Positions 52,743 through 62,308 are shown, counted from the first letter of the stretch. The stretch: 64,000 bases of DNA from an uncultured Clostridia bacterium (GCA_947626145.1 CANQRB010000007.1:61468-125467), one strand, 5' to 3'. Made by a program: numbers and translations. The notes: generated from the sequence alone by a model not told the origin.

Positions 52743-54713
52743 TTAGTCTATACTCACAAGATTGTACGTTCTGCTTCCAAGCCCTATTTCCTCGGCGTGC
52801 TCGAGGGTGTGGAGGCCGTTGCGGCTTTCTATACGCTGTACCAACGAGGCACCGTCTCCATCTTTTTGGGCATAAATCAAATCAATACACGCCTGATCGA
52901 GCGCCACCGGGTCATAGGAGGCCAAAATTCCGATATCGTGCATATCCGGCTCGGCGGGGTTGCCGTCGCAGTCGCAGTCCACGGAAAGGCGGTTCATCAC
53001 GTTGATATAAACAACCTTATTGTCCATATAATCTACAACAGCACTTGTCGCGTCGCCCATGGATTCAAGGAACTTGTCCTGATCGCCACCCCACGGACTT
53101 GTACGGGACTGTCCTGCGCTGTGAATATAGCTTTTCCCCTCGGAAGAACTAATCCCGATTGACATATTCTTGATAGCGCCGCCGAAGCCCGCCATGGCGT
53201 GACCCTTGAAGTGGGCCAGCGAGATAAGGCTGTCATAGTTGGCAAGGTGAGCGCCCACATAGTCCTCGGTAATGGTGGACTTGCCGTTTTCCGGCGTGGG
53301 TACGGGGATCACGAGGGAACCGTCCTCGTCCATAATGTCAGCGACACCGTTCTTTGATATAGCGTTAAGACCGTGATCCTCTATCACTTGTTTATGCGCT
53401 GCTGTTGACGCACGGCTGCCGCCGTAGGCGGTGTTGCACTCAACGATTGTACCGTCTACCTCTTTAACCAAGTCGCCGATAAGCTCCGGACGGAGATAGT
53501 TACTGGCCGGCGGTTCGCCCGTAGACATCTTTACCGCAACATTTCCCTCGGCGTTAAAGCCTAATTGTTCGTAAATCTTGACAAGAGCCTCCGGGGTGAT
53601 GTCGGTTGTCATATAAACTACTGACCCGTTTTCTGTTGTTTCACCTGTGGAGGTCGCAGAAAGAGAAAGACTGTTTACCCATGTACGGATTTCTTTTTCA
53701 TCAGCCCCCGACGAGAAACGCATACCGTCAAGCCAATTTCCCGTTTTTGCAGCTTCTTCTAACAGTTTGCCGCTGTCGCCTATCCCAGAGCTTAAAGAAG
53801 TGCAAAACGGAATAACCGTTTTGCCGGTAAAATCATTTTCCGCAACAAAGCTGCTTGTCGGCCATGCCGCAATACCCCACCAAATCGGATAACCAATGAA
53901 TACCGTATCATAGGAATTCCAATTCGGAACGGTCGTTTGAGCAAGAGCAACATTCCGATCGTTTGGATTGTCATGTTCACGAGAAACACGGCTGTTTTCA
54001 TTATTCCAGTTCAAATCTTCACTTGTGTACGGCTCCGCAGGTTCAATCCGAAATACGTCTGCGCCTGCTTCATTCGCAATGATATTTGCGACTCTGTGCG
54101 TGTTGTCCGTTGCAGAATAGTAAACAACAAGAGTTTTGTTCTGTCCTGTCATACTCGGCTCCGCATTTTTTGCCGGAACGGTTATTGTGACTGTTTGGGT
54201 ATCTTCGTCCCAGCCTACATCAAAATGAAAACTCTCTGCAATAAACCGAATGGGAAGCATCGTGCGGTCATTCATTGCCACAGGTGATACGTCAAGTGTT
54301 TGCGGTTCATCATTCAGATAAGCAGTTTTACTGTTGATTATCAAACGAATTACATCGCCGCCGTATGTAAGGGTCGCTGTTTGTGTTTCCTCGTCCCATG
54401 CTACGCTGCCTCCGACCGCTTCGATAATGCTACGGACGGGAAGTAAGGTGCGACCTTCCTCTGTGAGAATCGGTACAGTTCCCCGGCCGGGGTCAATCTC
54501 TGTTGCCTGTTCCCCGATAAACATAGTTGGATTGCCAATTTGCAGGGTGATAATCGTATCGTCTTGCAGGGTGATAATTGCATCGTCCCCTGCGGCGTTG
54601 ACTTCCATTATCCGCGGCTTTTTCCAAATTGCGGCTACTGCAAATACGCTGCAAATCACAGCAACCGAAAGGATAAAAGCTAATACTTTTTTGAAATTGC
54701 CTGTTTTTCCCAC
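52743..54713 (-). CDS. Exported CuAO_N-flavodoxin-DUF362 protein
   Basis: The 656-residue product has an N-terminal signal or anchor (residues 9-29). Two copper-amine-oxidase-N units lie at about 50-180, a flavodoxin at about 193-350 (YYSATDNTHRVANIIA, GYPIWWGIAAW) and a DUF362 domain at about 365-655 with His505-x9-Lys515-x15-His531. This is the third domain order seen for the same parts. The DUF362 DNA is a mosaic: 53262-53395 is almost identical to 20621-20757, while 53000-53200 differs strongly and the flavodoxin part is more AT-rich. A 24-bp direct duplication (54540-54587) repeats DDxIITLQ near the N-terminus. Confidence 0.83.
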   Translation of the reverse strand: MGKTGNFKKVLAFILSVAVICSVFAVAAIWKKPRIMEVNAAGDDAIITLQDDTIITLQIGNPTMFIGEQATEIDPGRGTVPILTEEGRTLLPVRSIIEAVGGSVAWDEETQTATLTYGGDVIRLIINSKTAYLNDEPQTLDVSPVAMNDRTMLPIRFIAESFHFDVGWDEDTQTVTITVPAKNAEPSMTGQNKTLVVYYSATDNTHRVANIIANEAGADVFRIEPAEPYTSEDLNWNNENSRVSREHDNPNDRNVALAQTTVPNWNSYDTVFIGYPIWWGIAAWPTSSFVAENDFTGKTVIPFCTSLSSGIGDSGKLLEEAAKTGNWLDGMRFSSGADEKEIRTWVNSLSLSATSTGETTENGSVVYMTTDITPEALVKIYEQLGFNAEGNVAVKMSTGEPPASNYLRPELIGDLVKEVDGTIVECNTAYGGSRASTAAHKQVIEDHGLNAISKNGVADIMDEDGSLVIPVPTPENGKSTITEDYVGAHLANYDSLISLAHFKGHAMAGFGGAIKNMSIGISSSEGKSYIHSAGQSRTSPWGGDQDKFLESMGDATSAVVDYMDNKVVYINVMNRLSVDCDCDGNPAEPDMHDIGILASYDPVALDQACIDLIYAQKDGDGASLVQRIESRNGLHTLEHAEEIGLGSRTYNLVSID

Positions 54714-54786
54714 GATAGATACCTCCTGTTTTGTTTTTATTTTCTAACTATATCTTTCAATCAATACGACGCAAACTACAGATTTA

Positions 54787-55695
54787 TCAAGCGCCGCTCC
54801 CTGTTCCGGGGGCGGGTAAGTTCAAACCTGACAGCCAATTTTTCACAGCAGATTCCGCTTCACTTCTGGAATTTTGAGCCGTCGCACCCCTAACGGCAAG
54901 CCCGCGTGGTACAGTCGCATTGGGAAGTAAATTCTCGATGTTTCTTTGTGTGCTGCCCTGACCGCTGCCCTCGTGGGTATTAAAGGGGACAACCGTTTTT
55001 CCGCTAAAATCATAGCTTTCCAAAAAGTGATACACAATTTTCGGCATATCACCATTCCAGATAGGGTAGCCGATAAATACTACGTCATAGTCTTGCATAT
55101 TCACAGCCGTGTCCGCAATTTCCGGGCGTGCATTTTCGGCAGCTTCTCTCTGCGCAACCGCAAGCATTTCCTGATAGTCCGAGGGATATGGCGTAACAGG
55201 CTTGATTTCAAACAGGTCGCCGCCGGTCTGCTCCGCAATCATCTGCGCCACAATCGCCGTATTGCCGGTGGTAATCGTCCCGACAGAATAGTTTTCACCT
55301 GTGCGGGAAAAATACGCCACCAAAATATTGTTGGAAGGCTCCGGCTGTTCGGCCGGCCGGACGGTTACTGCTGCGCTGAGTGGCCGCATGGCGTTTGTAG
55401 CGCTCCACAGAAAGAACTTATCGCCTATGTTCGCTGTTACCTCTGTTGTTCCGTTTTTCGCCTCTAAGAGCTTTACGCCGGTTAAAACCTTGCCTGTAAA
55501 GCTGGCTTGCATTAAATTTGCCGCCTCGTCCAGCCCCTCGATTGTCAGTTTTCCGTCCTCGTATGTCATGCTTACGTCATCTGACTGCGCCCCGACTTCC
55601 GAAAAGACATAGGAATTATTAGCAGAGCCGGAAAACCCGCCCATGCAGAAGCAAAGAATCAGACTTACGATAAAAAGCGGTAAAAATTTTTTCAT
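54787..55695 (-). CDS. Exported flavodoxin with W-x-PL module
   Basis: The 302-residue product has a signal peptide (MKKFLPLFIVSLILCFCMGG). A W-x-PL module at about 40-110 (DKFFLWSATNAMRPLSAAV) and a flavodoxin at about 120-290 (LVAYFSRTGENYSVGTITTG, FIGYPIWNGDMP, FNTHEGSGQGSTQ) follow. The FMN loop with an insertion of VGTITTGNT type belongs to the flavodoxin_4 family. The ribosome binding site is GTGAGGAAC. It lies upstream of the CuAO_N-flavodoxin-DUF362 gene in the same direction. Confidence 0.85.
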   Translation of the reverse strand: MKKFLPLFIVSLILCFCMGGFSGSANNSYVFSEVGAQSDDVSMTYEDGKLTIEGLDEAANLMQASFTGKVLTGVKLLEAKNGTTEVTANIGDKFFLWSATNAMRPLSAAVTVRPAEQPEPSNNILVAYFSRTGENYSVGTITTGNTAIVAQMIAEQTGGDLFEIKPVTPYPSDYQEMLAVAQREAAENARPEIADTAVNMQDYDVVFIGYPIWNGDMPKIVYHFLESYDFSGKTVVPFNTHEGSGQGSTQRNIENLLPNATVPRGLAVRGATAQNSRSEAESAVKNWLSGLNLPAPGTGSGA

Positions 55696-55722
55696 AAAAT
55701 GTTCCTCACTTTCTAATTTATT

Positions 55723-56070
55723 TTATTCTATCGGGATTTCTTCGCCCGGTTCTATGATAAGCCGATTGGGAGCGTCAAACTGTTCGGCCTTTTCCCGGCT
55801 GAACCTCTTGTCCCGAATTACTGGTATCATTGTGATATGGGATATTATGTTTTGCTCCCACCATTGCCGCACAGCGGGCAGCCTCCTCATTGTCCATATT
55901 AAATACGCCGTCCGTACAATAAAAAGCATAGTCAATTTTCTTGTCCCGCAATTTTGGCATTTGTTCTGTTGTTGAGGTATCGCCCGTGACATAAACCGAT
56001 TTTCCGTTTCGGAATGTGAGAACATATCCGACACAGACGGCAACGCCCTTGCAAATACGGCAGTATTCCC
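55723..56070 (-). pseudogene. MBL-fold metallohydrolase, C-terminal fragment with frameshift
   Basis: The text VCVGYVLTFRNGKSVYVTGD, then TSTTEQMPKLRDKKIDYAFY, CTDGVFNMDNEEAARCAAMV and GAKHNIPYHND is the back half of a small metallo-beta-lactamase-fold hydrolase. It then shifts frame and ends FSREKAEQFDAPNRLIIEPG to the stop at 55723. The front half with the HxHxDH motif is absent. The bases from about 56070 to 56248 hold no recognisable gene. Confidence 0.72.
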
Positions 56071-56248
56071 TGCGGGCGTTTCCTTGCCCAAACGAAGTTC
56101 TGCTCGCCGGAAACTGCTTTGCACTCCTTGCGGAGAAATTTTTGAAGATTTTTTTGCGTGGAGGACGCAGCCTTGCTGGCGCAAGGCAAGGAAGACGAAC
56201 GGAAAAGAACCTGCAAGGAGCGTCACGGGTTCGACTCTCTTCACTTTG

Positions 56249-56771
56249 TTACAGAAGATGAACCTTTTTAGCCCATTTTTCCAGCACCTTATCACACTTT
56301 TGAACATCATCGCCGTTGATCGCCAGTCCCTCACGTATTTCCGCACCGGGGCACAAAAGAGAAATATCTCTTAAAGAGTTAGAAAAACCGCTGCCGCCGT
56401 GTGTGACAATCGGACAAATAATTTTTCCGAAAAAGTCGTAGCTTTCAAAGAACGTAAACATTGCCATTGGCATGGTCGTCCACCAGTTTGGAAAAGCGAC
56501 GATTACGGTGTCGTAATCGTCCATATTATCCAATTTCGCTTTCAGCTCCGGCCTGATGTTTTTGTCATACTCCTGCTTGGCAACAGCGATTTTCTGCATA
56601 TGGTCATCGGGATACTTTTTCACTGTATCTATGTAAAACAAGTCGCTGTCAAGCATCGCATGAAGCTTTTTTTGCAACTACCTCAGTGTTGCCGATAGGA
56701 AGATTTCTAATGCTTCCGTGTGAATAATTCTGTCCGGCATGAGAAAAATACGCGATAAGTATTTTTGACAC
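56249..56771 (-). pseudogene. Flavodoxin with frameshift in a seven-A run
   Basis: A GTG start at 56771 behind GGAGG reads SKILIAYFSHAGQNYSHGSI and RNLPIGNTEVVAKK. After a run of seven A the frame is lost; one base away it continues LHAMLDSDLFYIDTVKKYPD to the stop at 56249, with AFPNWWTTMPMAMFTFFESY and THGGSGFSNS. The whole would be a normal flavodoxin of about 173 residues. Six A would restore the frame, so mutation, sequencing error or transcriptional slippage are all possible. Confidence 0.82.
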
Positions 56772-56784
56772 TCCAAAGTCCTCC

Positions 56785-57639
56785 TTACCTGATATTGAGA
56801 TTGAACCGCCCGCTTTTGAGAGAAGCGATCACGCCGCCGTCTATGAGCAAATCTGTTCCCGTGATAAATCCGGCGTCCGGCCCCAGCAAAAATGCGCCCG
56901 CCGCCGCGATCTCGTCCGATGTTCCCGCGCGGCCCACGGCGGAGCAGTCGATCATGTTCTGATAGGTGTTGCCCGGCGAATTGAACTCGTCATAGGCCAA
57001 TGGCGTCACGATGATGCCGGGGCTTATGGTGTTTATTCTTGCGCCGCGATCCGCCCATGTTGTGGCCGCCGCCGTGCGGACGCGGAGCTGATTCACCCGC
57101 TTGGAGACGATATAGGCTGCGCCCGGATTAGGAGTTTTCGAGCCGTCGAGACAAGGGAGGGAGGCGAGTCTATCAGTCGGCGTCATGGCGAGGGCTTCTT
57201 CGTCCTCGGCGGTGAGCGCGTGGGGCATATATCCGGTCTGGCTGGAAACGATGAGGCCTGCGCCTCCCCGCGCCATCACTTCACCGAAAGCGTCAATGGC
57301 GTAGGAGGTGCCGATCAGGTCGAGCTTGATGATATGTTCCGGACTTGCCTGACTGGGGGACGCACCCGCCGTGTGGATATAGTACATTACCGGACCGAGA
57401 GAGGCGGCCTTTTCCGCGAATGCCCTTATGGACTGCTCATCACAGGCGTCCACTATCTGCGTTTCCACATCGTATCCTCCGTAGGTGAACTCACGGGAAA
57501 CCCGCTCCAGCGCCTTCTCGCTGATGTCACCCAGCAAAATCTTTTTGCCCGCGGCAATGCGGCGGACAATGGCGCACCCCATGCTGCCGGCACCCAAAAG
57601 AACAACCACTTCTTTGTTTTCGTTTCTGTCAAGAATCAT
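56785..57639 (-). CDS. SDR-family oxidoreductase
   Basis: The 284-residue short-chain dehydrogenase/reductase has an atypical nucleotide loop (VLLGAGSMGCAIVRRIAAGK), LGDISEKALE, HTAGASPSQASPE and the catalytic YIVSKRVNQL (YxxxK). Its end reads GFITGTDLLIDGGV. It reduces or oxidises an unknown hydroxy/keto compound. The ribosome binding site is AAGGAGG. A paralog stands at 61457-62293 in a parallel cassette. Confidence 0.88.
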   Translation of the reverse strand: MILDRNENKEVVVLLGAGSMGCAIVRRIAAGKKILLGDISEKALERVSREFTYGGYDVETQIVDACDEQSIRAFAEKAASLGPVMYYIHTAGASPSQASPEHIIKLDLIGTSYAIDAFGEVMARGGAGLIVSSQTGYMPHALTAEDEEALAMTPTDRLASLPCLDGSKTPNPGAAYIVSKRVNQLRVRTAAATTWADRGARINTISPGIIVTPLAYDEFNSPGNTYQNMIDCSAVGRAGTSDEIAAAGAFLLGPDAGFITGTDLLIDGGVIASLKSGRFNLNIR

Positions 57640-57652
57640 TTTGTTTTCCTCC

Positions 57653-58774
57653 TTATTTGTTTACGGCGATCCATTCCGCACACTGCTTCAAAAAGTCCGT
57701 GATCTTCAAATGCTGCGGGCAGGCGCGCTCACATTGCTTGCAGCCGATACAGTCGGAGGCACGGTGCCCCTCCGGGATAGCAGTATAGCGTTCTTTTGCC
57801 TGCGCCGTCTGGCCATTGCCGAGCTGTAGGTTTGCGGCGGCAAAGATGTCGGGAATGGGAATCTGTTTCGGGCAGCCGTCCGTGCAGTAGTGGCAGGCGG
57901 TGCAGGGAATCTCTGCGGAATTGCCGAGGATTTTCTGTGCCTCGCGGATGATCCTCTGTTCTTCGGCGTTCAGCGGCTGGAAGTTCTTCATGTAGGAGAG
58001 ATTATCTTCTATCTGCGCCACGCTGGACATTCCCGAAAGCACCGTGATAATGCCGTCCAGACTTGCGACAAATCTAATCGCCCATGATGCAGGAGATGCG
58101 TCCGGCGCGTAGCTTTGGAACAGCTTTTTTACTTCTTTCGGCGGATCGGCCAGCTTGCCGCCCTTCACCGGCTCCATCACGACGATGGATTTGCCGTGCT
58201 TTCTTGCCACCTCATAATTGGCGCGGGAGTTCACTTCCGGGTTGTTCCAGTCGGCGTAGTTGATCTGGAGCTGGACGAAATCCACCTCCGGGTGTTCAGT
58301 CAAGAGCCTGTCCAGAAGCGCCGGGCCTGCGTGGAAGGAGAACCCGAAGTGCTTAATCAGTCCCTCCGCCTTGCGTTCCTTTACAAAGTCCCAAATGTGG
58401 TACTGATCGTACATCGTGTAGTTGTTCTCCATAAAGGCGTGCATCAGATAGTAGTCAAAGTAGCCCGCGCCGGTACGCTCCAGACTCTTGTAGAACTGCT
58501 CCTTGGCACTCTTTTCGTCGTGGCACATCAGAAAGGCGTTGAGCTTGGTGGCAAGGGTATACGATTCCCTCGGGTAGCGGTTCACCAGCGCCTTTTTTAT
58601 GTCTGTCTCCGAGGTGCCATACACAAAGGCGGTGTCAAAGTATGTAAATCCCGCCTCCATAAAGAGATCGACCATCTTTTTGACCTGCTCGATGTCGGTG
58701 ATTTCTCCGGTCTTAGGGAGACGCATCAAACCGAAGCCCAGCTTCGGCGTTTCTTTGCCAAAGTAACTAAACAT
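57653..58774 (-). CDS. Aldo/keto reductase with C-terminal 4Fe-4S domain
   Basis: The 373-residue protein combines an AKR barrel (FDTAFVYGTSETDIKKALVN, LATKLNAFL, DYYLMHAFMENNY) with a ferredoxin-like tail carrying two cysteine sets (CTACHYCTDGCPKQIPIPDI and DCIGCKQCERACPQ). This architecture is widespread in anaerobes and may draw electrons from ferredoxin or flavodoxin. The ribosome binding site is AGGAGG. It lies between the flavodoxin lipoprotein and the SDR gene. Confidence 0.9.
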   Translation of the reverse strand: MFSYFGKETPKLGFGLMRLPKTGEITDIEQVKKMVDLFMEAGFTYFDTAFVYGTSETDIKKALVNRYPRESYTLATKLNAFLMCHDEKSAKEQFYKSLERTGAGYFDYYLMHAFMENNYTMYDQYHIWDFVKERKAEGLIKHFGFSFHAGPALLDRLLTEHPEVDFVQLQINYADWNNPEVNSRANYEVARKHGKSIVVMEPVKGGKLADPPKEVKKLFQSYAPDASPASWAIRFVASLDGIITVLSGMSSVAQIEDNLSYMKNFQPLNAEEQRIIREAQKILGNSAEIPCTACHYCTDGCPKQIPIPDIFAAANLQLGNGQTAQAKERYTAIPEGHRASDCIGCKQCERACPQHLKITDFLKQCAEWIAVNK

Positions 58775-58799
58775 TGTTTTTGCCTCCTAAAAATTTTTA

Positions 58800-59528
58800 T
58801 TATTCGGCATATCCGTTGTCGGACAGCCATTTTGTTACGCTCTCTTTGGCACTGCCCGGATCGTTCTGCGCGGTGCTGCCGCGAATGGCAAGGCCCTCTC
58901 CAATGGTGGAATCCGGGCAAAGCTCGCCGATAGTTCCGTCCGTTCCCGCAAGTCCGCTGCCTCCGTGGGTGCAGAACGGGATAATCGTCTTGCCGGAGAA
59001 ATCGTAGCTCTGTAAAAAGACCTTGATAATGGTCGGCGTGTCGCCCCACCAAATCGGGTAGCCGAGGAAAATCGTATCGTAATCAACCATATTGTCCACA
59101 GTACCCGCAATCTCCGGGGGATTGGTTTCCTCTTTCCGGGAGACGTCCAGAAGCCCGTCATAGGTAGTGGGATATTCCTCGGTGGATTCGATTTTGAAGG
59201 TATCCGCACCGGTGGCCTCGACAATCATTTCCGCCACGATCTCGGTGTTTCCCTTTTCAATGATGCCCACCTCGTACTGCTCACCGGCAAGGGAGAAGTA
59301 GGCCACAAGGATGTTGCTGCCCGATGCGTCTTTCTCTTCATCCGATGATTGTTCCGGCACGTTCTCAGAGAACGGAGCAGTTTCCTCCGGCTCGCTTTCG
59401 GACTGCCGACTGCTTATATTTTCGGGACTTTCCGCCCCGGAAGATTCCGAGTCCGCTGTTCTGCCGCTGCAAGCTGTAACTGCCAAAAGAATGCAGACGC
59501 ATAGTAGAAATGATAATAATTTTTTCAT
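58800..59528 (-). CDS. Flavodoxin lipoprotein
   Basis: The 242-residue product has a lipobox (VTAC) after a typical signal peptide. A Ser/Glu-rich spacer of about 50 residues follows, then a flavodoxin (LVAYFSLAGEQYEVGIIEKG, FLGYPIWWGDTPTII, FCTHGGSGLAGTD). It would carry FMN outside the membrane. It leads the cassette flavodoxin, AKR, SDR, flavodoxin. The divergent TetR gene and its palindromic operator lie directly upstream. Confidence 0.88.
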   Translation of the reverse strand: MKKLLSFLLCVCILLAVTACSGRTADSESSGAESPENISSRQSESEPEETAPFSENVPEQSSDEEKDASGSNILVAYFSLAGEQYEVGIIEKGNTEIVAEMIVEATGADTFKIESTEEYPTTYDGLLDVSRKEETNPPEIAGTVDNMVDYDTIFLGYPIWWGDTPTIIKVFLQSYDFSGKTIIPFCTHGGSGLAGTDGTIGELCPDSTIGEGLAIRGSTAQNDPGSAKESVTKWLSDNGYAE

Positions 59529-59616
59529 GGTGTCCTCCTTAAATATTCAATTCTCCAATATGTATTTTACCACCCGCGTCATATAATCTCCACATCATTT
59601 ACAAGCTAATAGTGGC

Positions 59617-59689
59617 TTATGCCCCATTTGTGTACAAAATGAGGCATAATATACATGGGTTGACTTTTACTCACAAATGGTTTATAATA
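59617..59689. promoter_or_regulatory. TetR-type operator and divergent promoter
   Basis: A 33-bp near-perfect palindrome runs from TTATGCC to GGCATAA (59617-59649), with CATTT(T)GTGTAC in the centre. On the plus strand TTGACT (59660-59665), 17 bp and TATAAT lead to the TetR gene. Confidence 0.7.
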
Positions 59690-59725
59690 GAGGCAGAAAC
59701 AATTTGAATATCGAGAGGTATCGTT

Positions 59726-60298
59726 ATGAACAACACGGAAAAAGAAGATTTGCGCGTGATTCGCACAAAGGAGGCAATTCGAAAAACCTTTGAAGAAATG
59801 ATCTGTGAGATGGATTACGAGCGGATTTCCATAAAGGAACTTACGGAACGGGCAAGGATAAACCGTAAAACCTTCTATCTGCATTACAATTCCCTTGACG
59901 ATCTTTTGCGGGAGCTGCAAAACGAGATGGCGAAGGATTTTATCAAACGTACCCAGGACCTTGAGCGCCCCCGCGATATGGATAAAATCACGCGGGAGTT
60001 CTTTTTAGTGAGCGAAGGTGCGGGGCCGCTTCATGAGAAACTGCTGTGCAGCGGCAGCTATAACTATATCAGCCGCCGAATCACAAATGAGATTATGTCG
60101 GTGACTTGGGGCGCCGACGGAAAACGGACGAACACTGACCCTTATATTCAGAATATCATAATGACCTTTGTTTCACAAAGCACCATCGAGATATATAAGC
60201 AGTGGATTGCCGACGGAAAGAAAATCCCGCTGGAAGAGATAATTTCTTTGACTACAAAGCTGATTTGCAATGGCCTAAACGGCCTTTCTTCCGTATGA
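59726..60298 (+). CDS. TetR-family transcriptional regulator
   Basis: The 190-residue protein has a TetR N-terminus (VIRTKEAIRKTFEEMICEMD, YERISIKELTERARINRKTF, YLHYNSLDDLL). Its C-terminal part (QSTIEIYKQWIADGKKIPLE) resembles TetR_C_7. The ribosome binding site is GAGAGG. It is divergent from the flavodoxin-AKR-SDR cassette and probably represses it through the palindrome at 59617-59649. Confidence 0.9.
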   Translation: MNNTEKEDLRVIRTKEAIRKTFEEMICEMDYERISIKELTERARINRKTFYLHYNSLDDLLRELQNEMAKDFIKRTQDLERPRDMDKITREFFLVSEGAGPLHEKLLCSGSYNYISRRITNEIMSVTWGADGKRTNTDPYIQNIIMTFVSQSTIEIYKQWIADGKKIPLEEIISLTTKLICNGLNGLSSV

Positions 60299-60443
60299 GA
60301 CAGCAGCGTGACGCTGCACCCTGATCGCGTTTCGGAGTCGTTCGGGACGCGACTTTTTATGCTCATAATGGCCGTCTGTCAAAGTATATTTTGTTTCCCC
60401 ACACAGAAGACAAGGAATTAGTTGTCATAACAGATTCCTTCAT

Positions 60444-61430
60444 TCATTTTTTCACCGGCGAACCGCCGAACACCTCGGAAGTTTTGACTTTATCAAGCTG
60501 TGCATCGATATTCGCTGCTTCCTCCGCAGATAGTACAATAGTGCCTGCTTCAAAGTTTTCACGGATTCTCGCCACTTTGCGGGAACCGGGAATCGGCACG
60601 ATATAGGGCTTCTTATTTATCATCCAAGCAAGGGAGATTTGCGCCGGAGTCGCGTTCTTCTCAGCGGCAAGCCGTCTTACTAAATCCAACAATTCCCGGT
60701 TGGCATCGTAGTTTTCTTCCTTATACTGCGGCATGAAATTACGAAAATCGCCCTGTTCAAAGGTTTCGCCCTTCTTAAAGGCATCCGTGAGAAATCCATT
60801 GGCGAGGGGGCTGAACGCCACAAACCCCACATTCAGTTCCTCCAGCACTGGGAACAGGCTCTCATGCCACCGCGCCATCATGGAAAGGCGGTTTTGTACC
60901 GCCGTGACAGGGCAAACCGCATGGGCGCGGCGAAGGTAGGATTCGTCCGTTTCCGAAATACCCCAATGCAGGATTTTTCCCTCTTTGATGAGATCAGCCA
61001 TGACGCCGGCTACTTCCTCCGGCTCCACCTTTGGATCAATGCGGTGCTGATAGTACAAATCCACATGATCGGTCTGGAGGCGTTTCAGACTGCCCTCAAT
61101 AGACTTACGGATGGTTTCCGGCCGGGAATCCGTTACGAGCCCCTCCGGGGAATGGGCGACGCCGCACTTTGTCGCCAGCTTGATCCGGCTGCGGTATGGT
61201 TTTAACGCATCGCCGACCAAATCTTCATTGTGGGCGACAGTACCGTCTGCATGGTTGCCGAGATAACATTCCGCCGTATCAAAAAAGGTGTAACCCATTT
61301 CCACGGCTTCCGCAATCGCTTTGGCGGCTTCCTTTTCATCCATCGCTTTCCCATAGGCGTGGGTAAAACCCATACAGCCAAGGCCGACAGCGGAAACTTC
61401 TAAATCTTTTCCTAAAATTCTGCTTTTCAC
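60444..61430 (-). CDS. Aldo/keto reductase
   Basis: The 328-residue enzyme has the YajO/IolS-like AKR pattern: LGCMGFTHAYGKAMDEKEAA, FFDTAECYLGN (Asp, Tyr), LATKCGVAH (Lys), DLYYQHRIDP (His) and PYIVPIPGSRKVARIRENFE. I chose GTG 61430 because AAGGAGG precedes it by six bases; the longer frame to 61460 starts at TTG and overlaps the SDR gene before it. It is the last gene of the cassette 63937-60444. Confidence 0.88.
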   Translation of the reverse strand: MKSRILGKDLEVSAVGLGCMGFTHAYGKAMDEKEAAKAIAEAVEMGYTFFDTAECYLGNHADGTVAHNEDLVGDALKPYRSRIKLATKCGVAHSPEGLVTDSRPETIRKSIEGSLKRLQTDHVDLYYQHRIDPKVEPEEVAGVMADLIKEGKILHWGISETDESYLRRAHAVCPVTAVQNRLSMMARWHESLFPVLEELNVGFVAFSPLANGFLTDAFKKGETFEQGDFRNFMPQYKEENYDANRELLDLVRRLAAEKNATPAQISLAWMINKKPYIVPIPGSRKVARIRENFEAGTIVLSAEEAANIDAQLDKVKTSEVFGGSPVKK

Positions 61431-61456
61431 CGTAATCCTCCTTGATTCTTTATCTT

Positions 61457-62293
61457 TCAATTTTTCTCTGGCTTTAACGGCCCGTAGAAGTAGCTGGCCG
61501 TAGCGCCGCCGTCAATCAGGATCGTGGAGCCGGTGATAAACGCGCCCGCAGGCCCCATCAGAAGCTCGGCCACATTTGCCACCTCGTCTGCCGTACCGGG
61601 ACGGCCGGCAGGACATTTGGCAAACATATTTTTATAAAAGTCTCCACGCGGGCCGTTAAACTCGTCAATGGCAAGAGGCGTCACAATGATGCCGGGAGCA
61701 ATGTCATTAAGCCTTGCGCCGCGTTCTCCCCATTTTACGGACTGAGCCATAACGCGCTTTTCGTTGCACCGTTTCGCCATCTGATAGGCGTGGAGGGTAT
61801 CCCGGATATTTTCCGGCTGGAGCATGGGGAGCGAAAGCAGTTCCTCCGTGGGCGTTGTGGCAAGCTGTTCGTCCTGCTCCGCCGTGAGAGCGGGCATACG
61901 CCATCCGCTCTGGCTGGAGATTGTTACGCCAACGCCGCCCTCCGCGATGACTTTACCGACTTCTTCAAGCAGTACCGCCGTCCCGTATAGATCGACCTTC
62001 AAAATGGCCTCGATGGGGGCTTGGCTGGGAGATACACCCGCCCCGTTGACAAGCATCTTGATCTCGCCGTACTTCTGTCCCTCGGCAATCAGCGCCAGAA
62101 TGGACTCGCGGCTGGACAGATCCATTTCCATAGGAACAACGTCAAAGCCCGCGTTATTCATGATTTTGGCGATTGTCTCCGCATTCTCTTTCTTCTTGTC
62201 GCCAAAAATGATCTTTTTACCAAAACCGACGCGCCGGGTAATCGCCATGCTGATCTGCCCCGCGCCTGTTACAAGCATAACTTCTTTTTTCAT
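61457..62293 (-). CDS. SDR-family oxidoreductase
   Basis: The 278-residue protein is a paralog of the SDR at 56785. It has an unusual nucleotide loop (LVTGAGQISMAITRRVGFGK), NGAGVSPSQAPIEAILKVDL, catalytic YQMAKRCNEK and the end FITGSTILIDGGATASYF. The ribosome binding site is CAGGAGG. It follows the 4Fe-4S aldo/keto reductase in the same order as in the other cassette. Confidence 0.88.
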   Translation of the reverse strand: MKKEVMLVTGAGQISMAITRRVGFGKKIIFGDKKKENAETIAKIMNNAGFDVVPMEMDLSSRESILALIAEGQKYGEIKMLVNGAGVSPSQAPIEAILKVDLYGTAVLLEEVGKVIAEGGVGVTISSQSGWRMPALTAEQDEQLATTPTEELLSLPMLQPENIRDTLHAYQMAKRCNEKRVMAQSVKWGERGARLNDIAPGIIVTPLAIDEFNGPRGDFYKNMFAKCPAGRPGTADEVANVAELLMGPAGAFITGSTILIDGGATASYFYGPLKPEKN

Positions 62294-62308
62294 CGTGAAA
62301 ACCTCCTG

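Noticed and set aside
59529..59616. Clear promoter for the flavodoxin lipoprotein gene at 59528
   Set aside because: A TAAAAT and several AT-rich strings are present, but no convincing -35 at proper distance could be fixed, so only the operator and the TetR promoter are listed.
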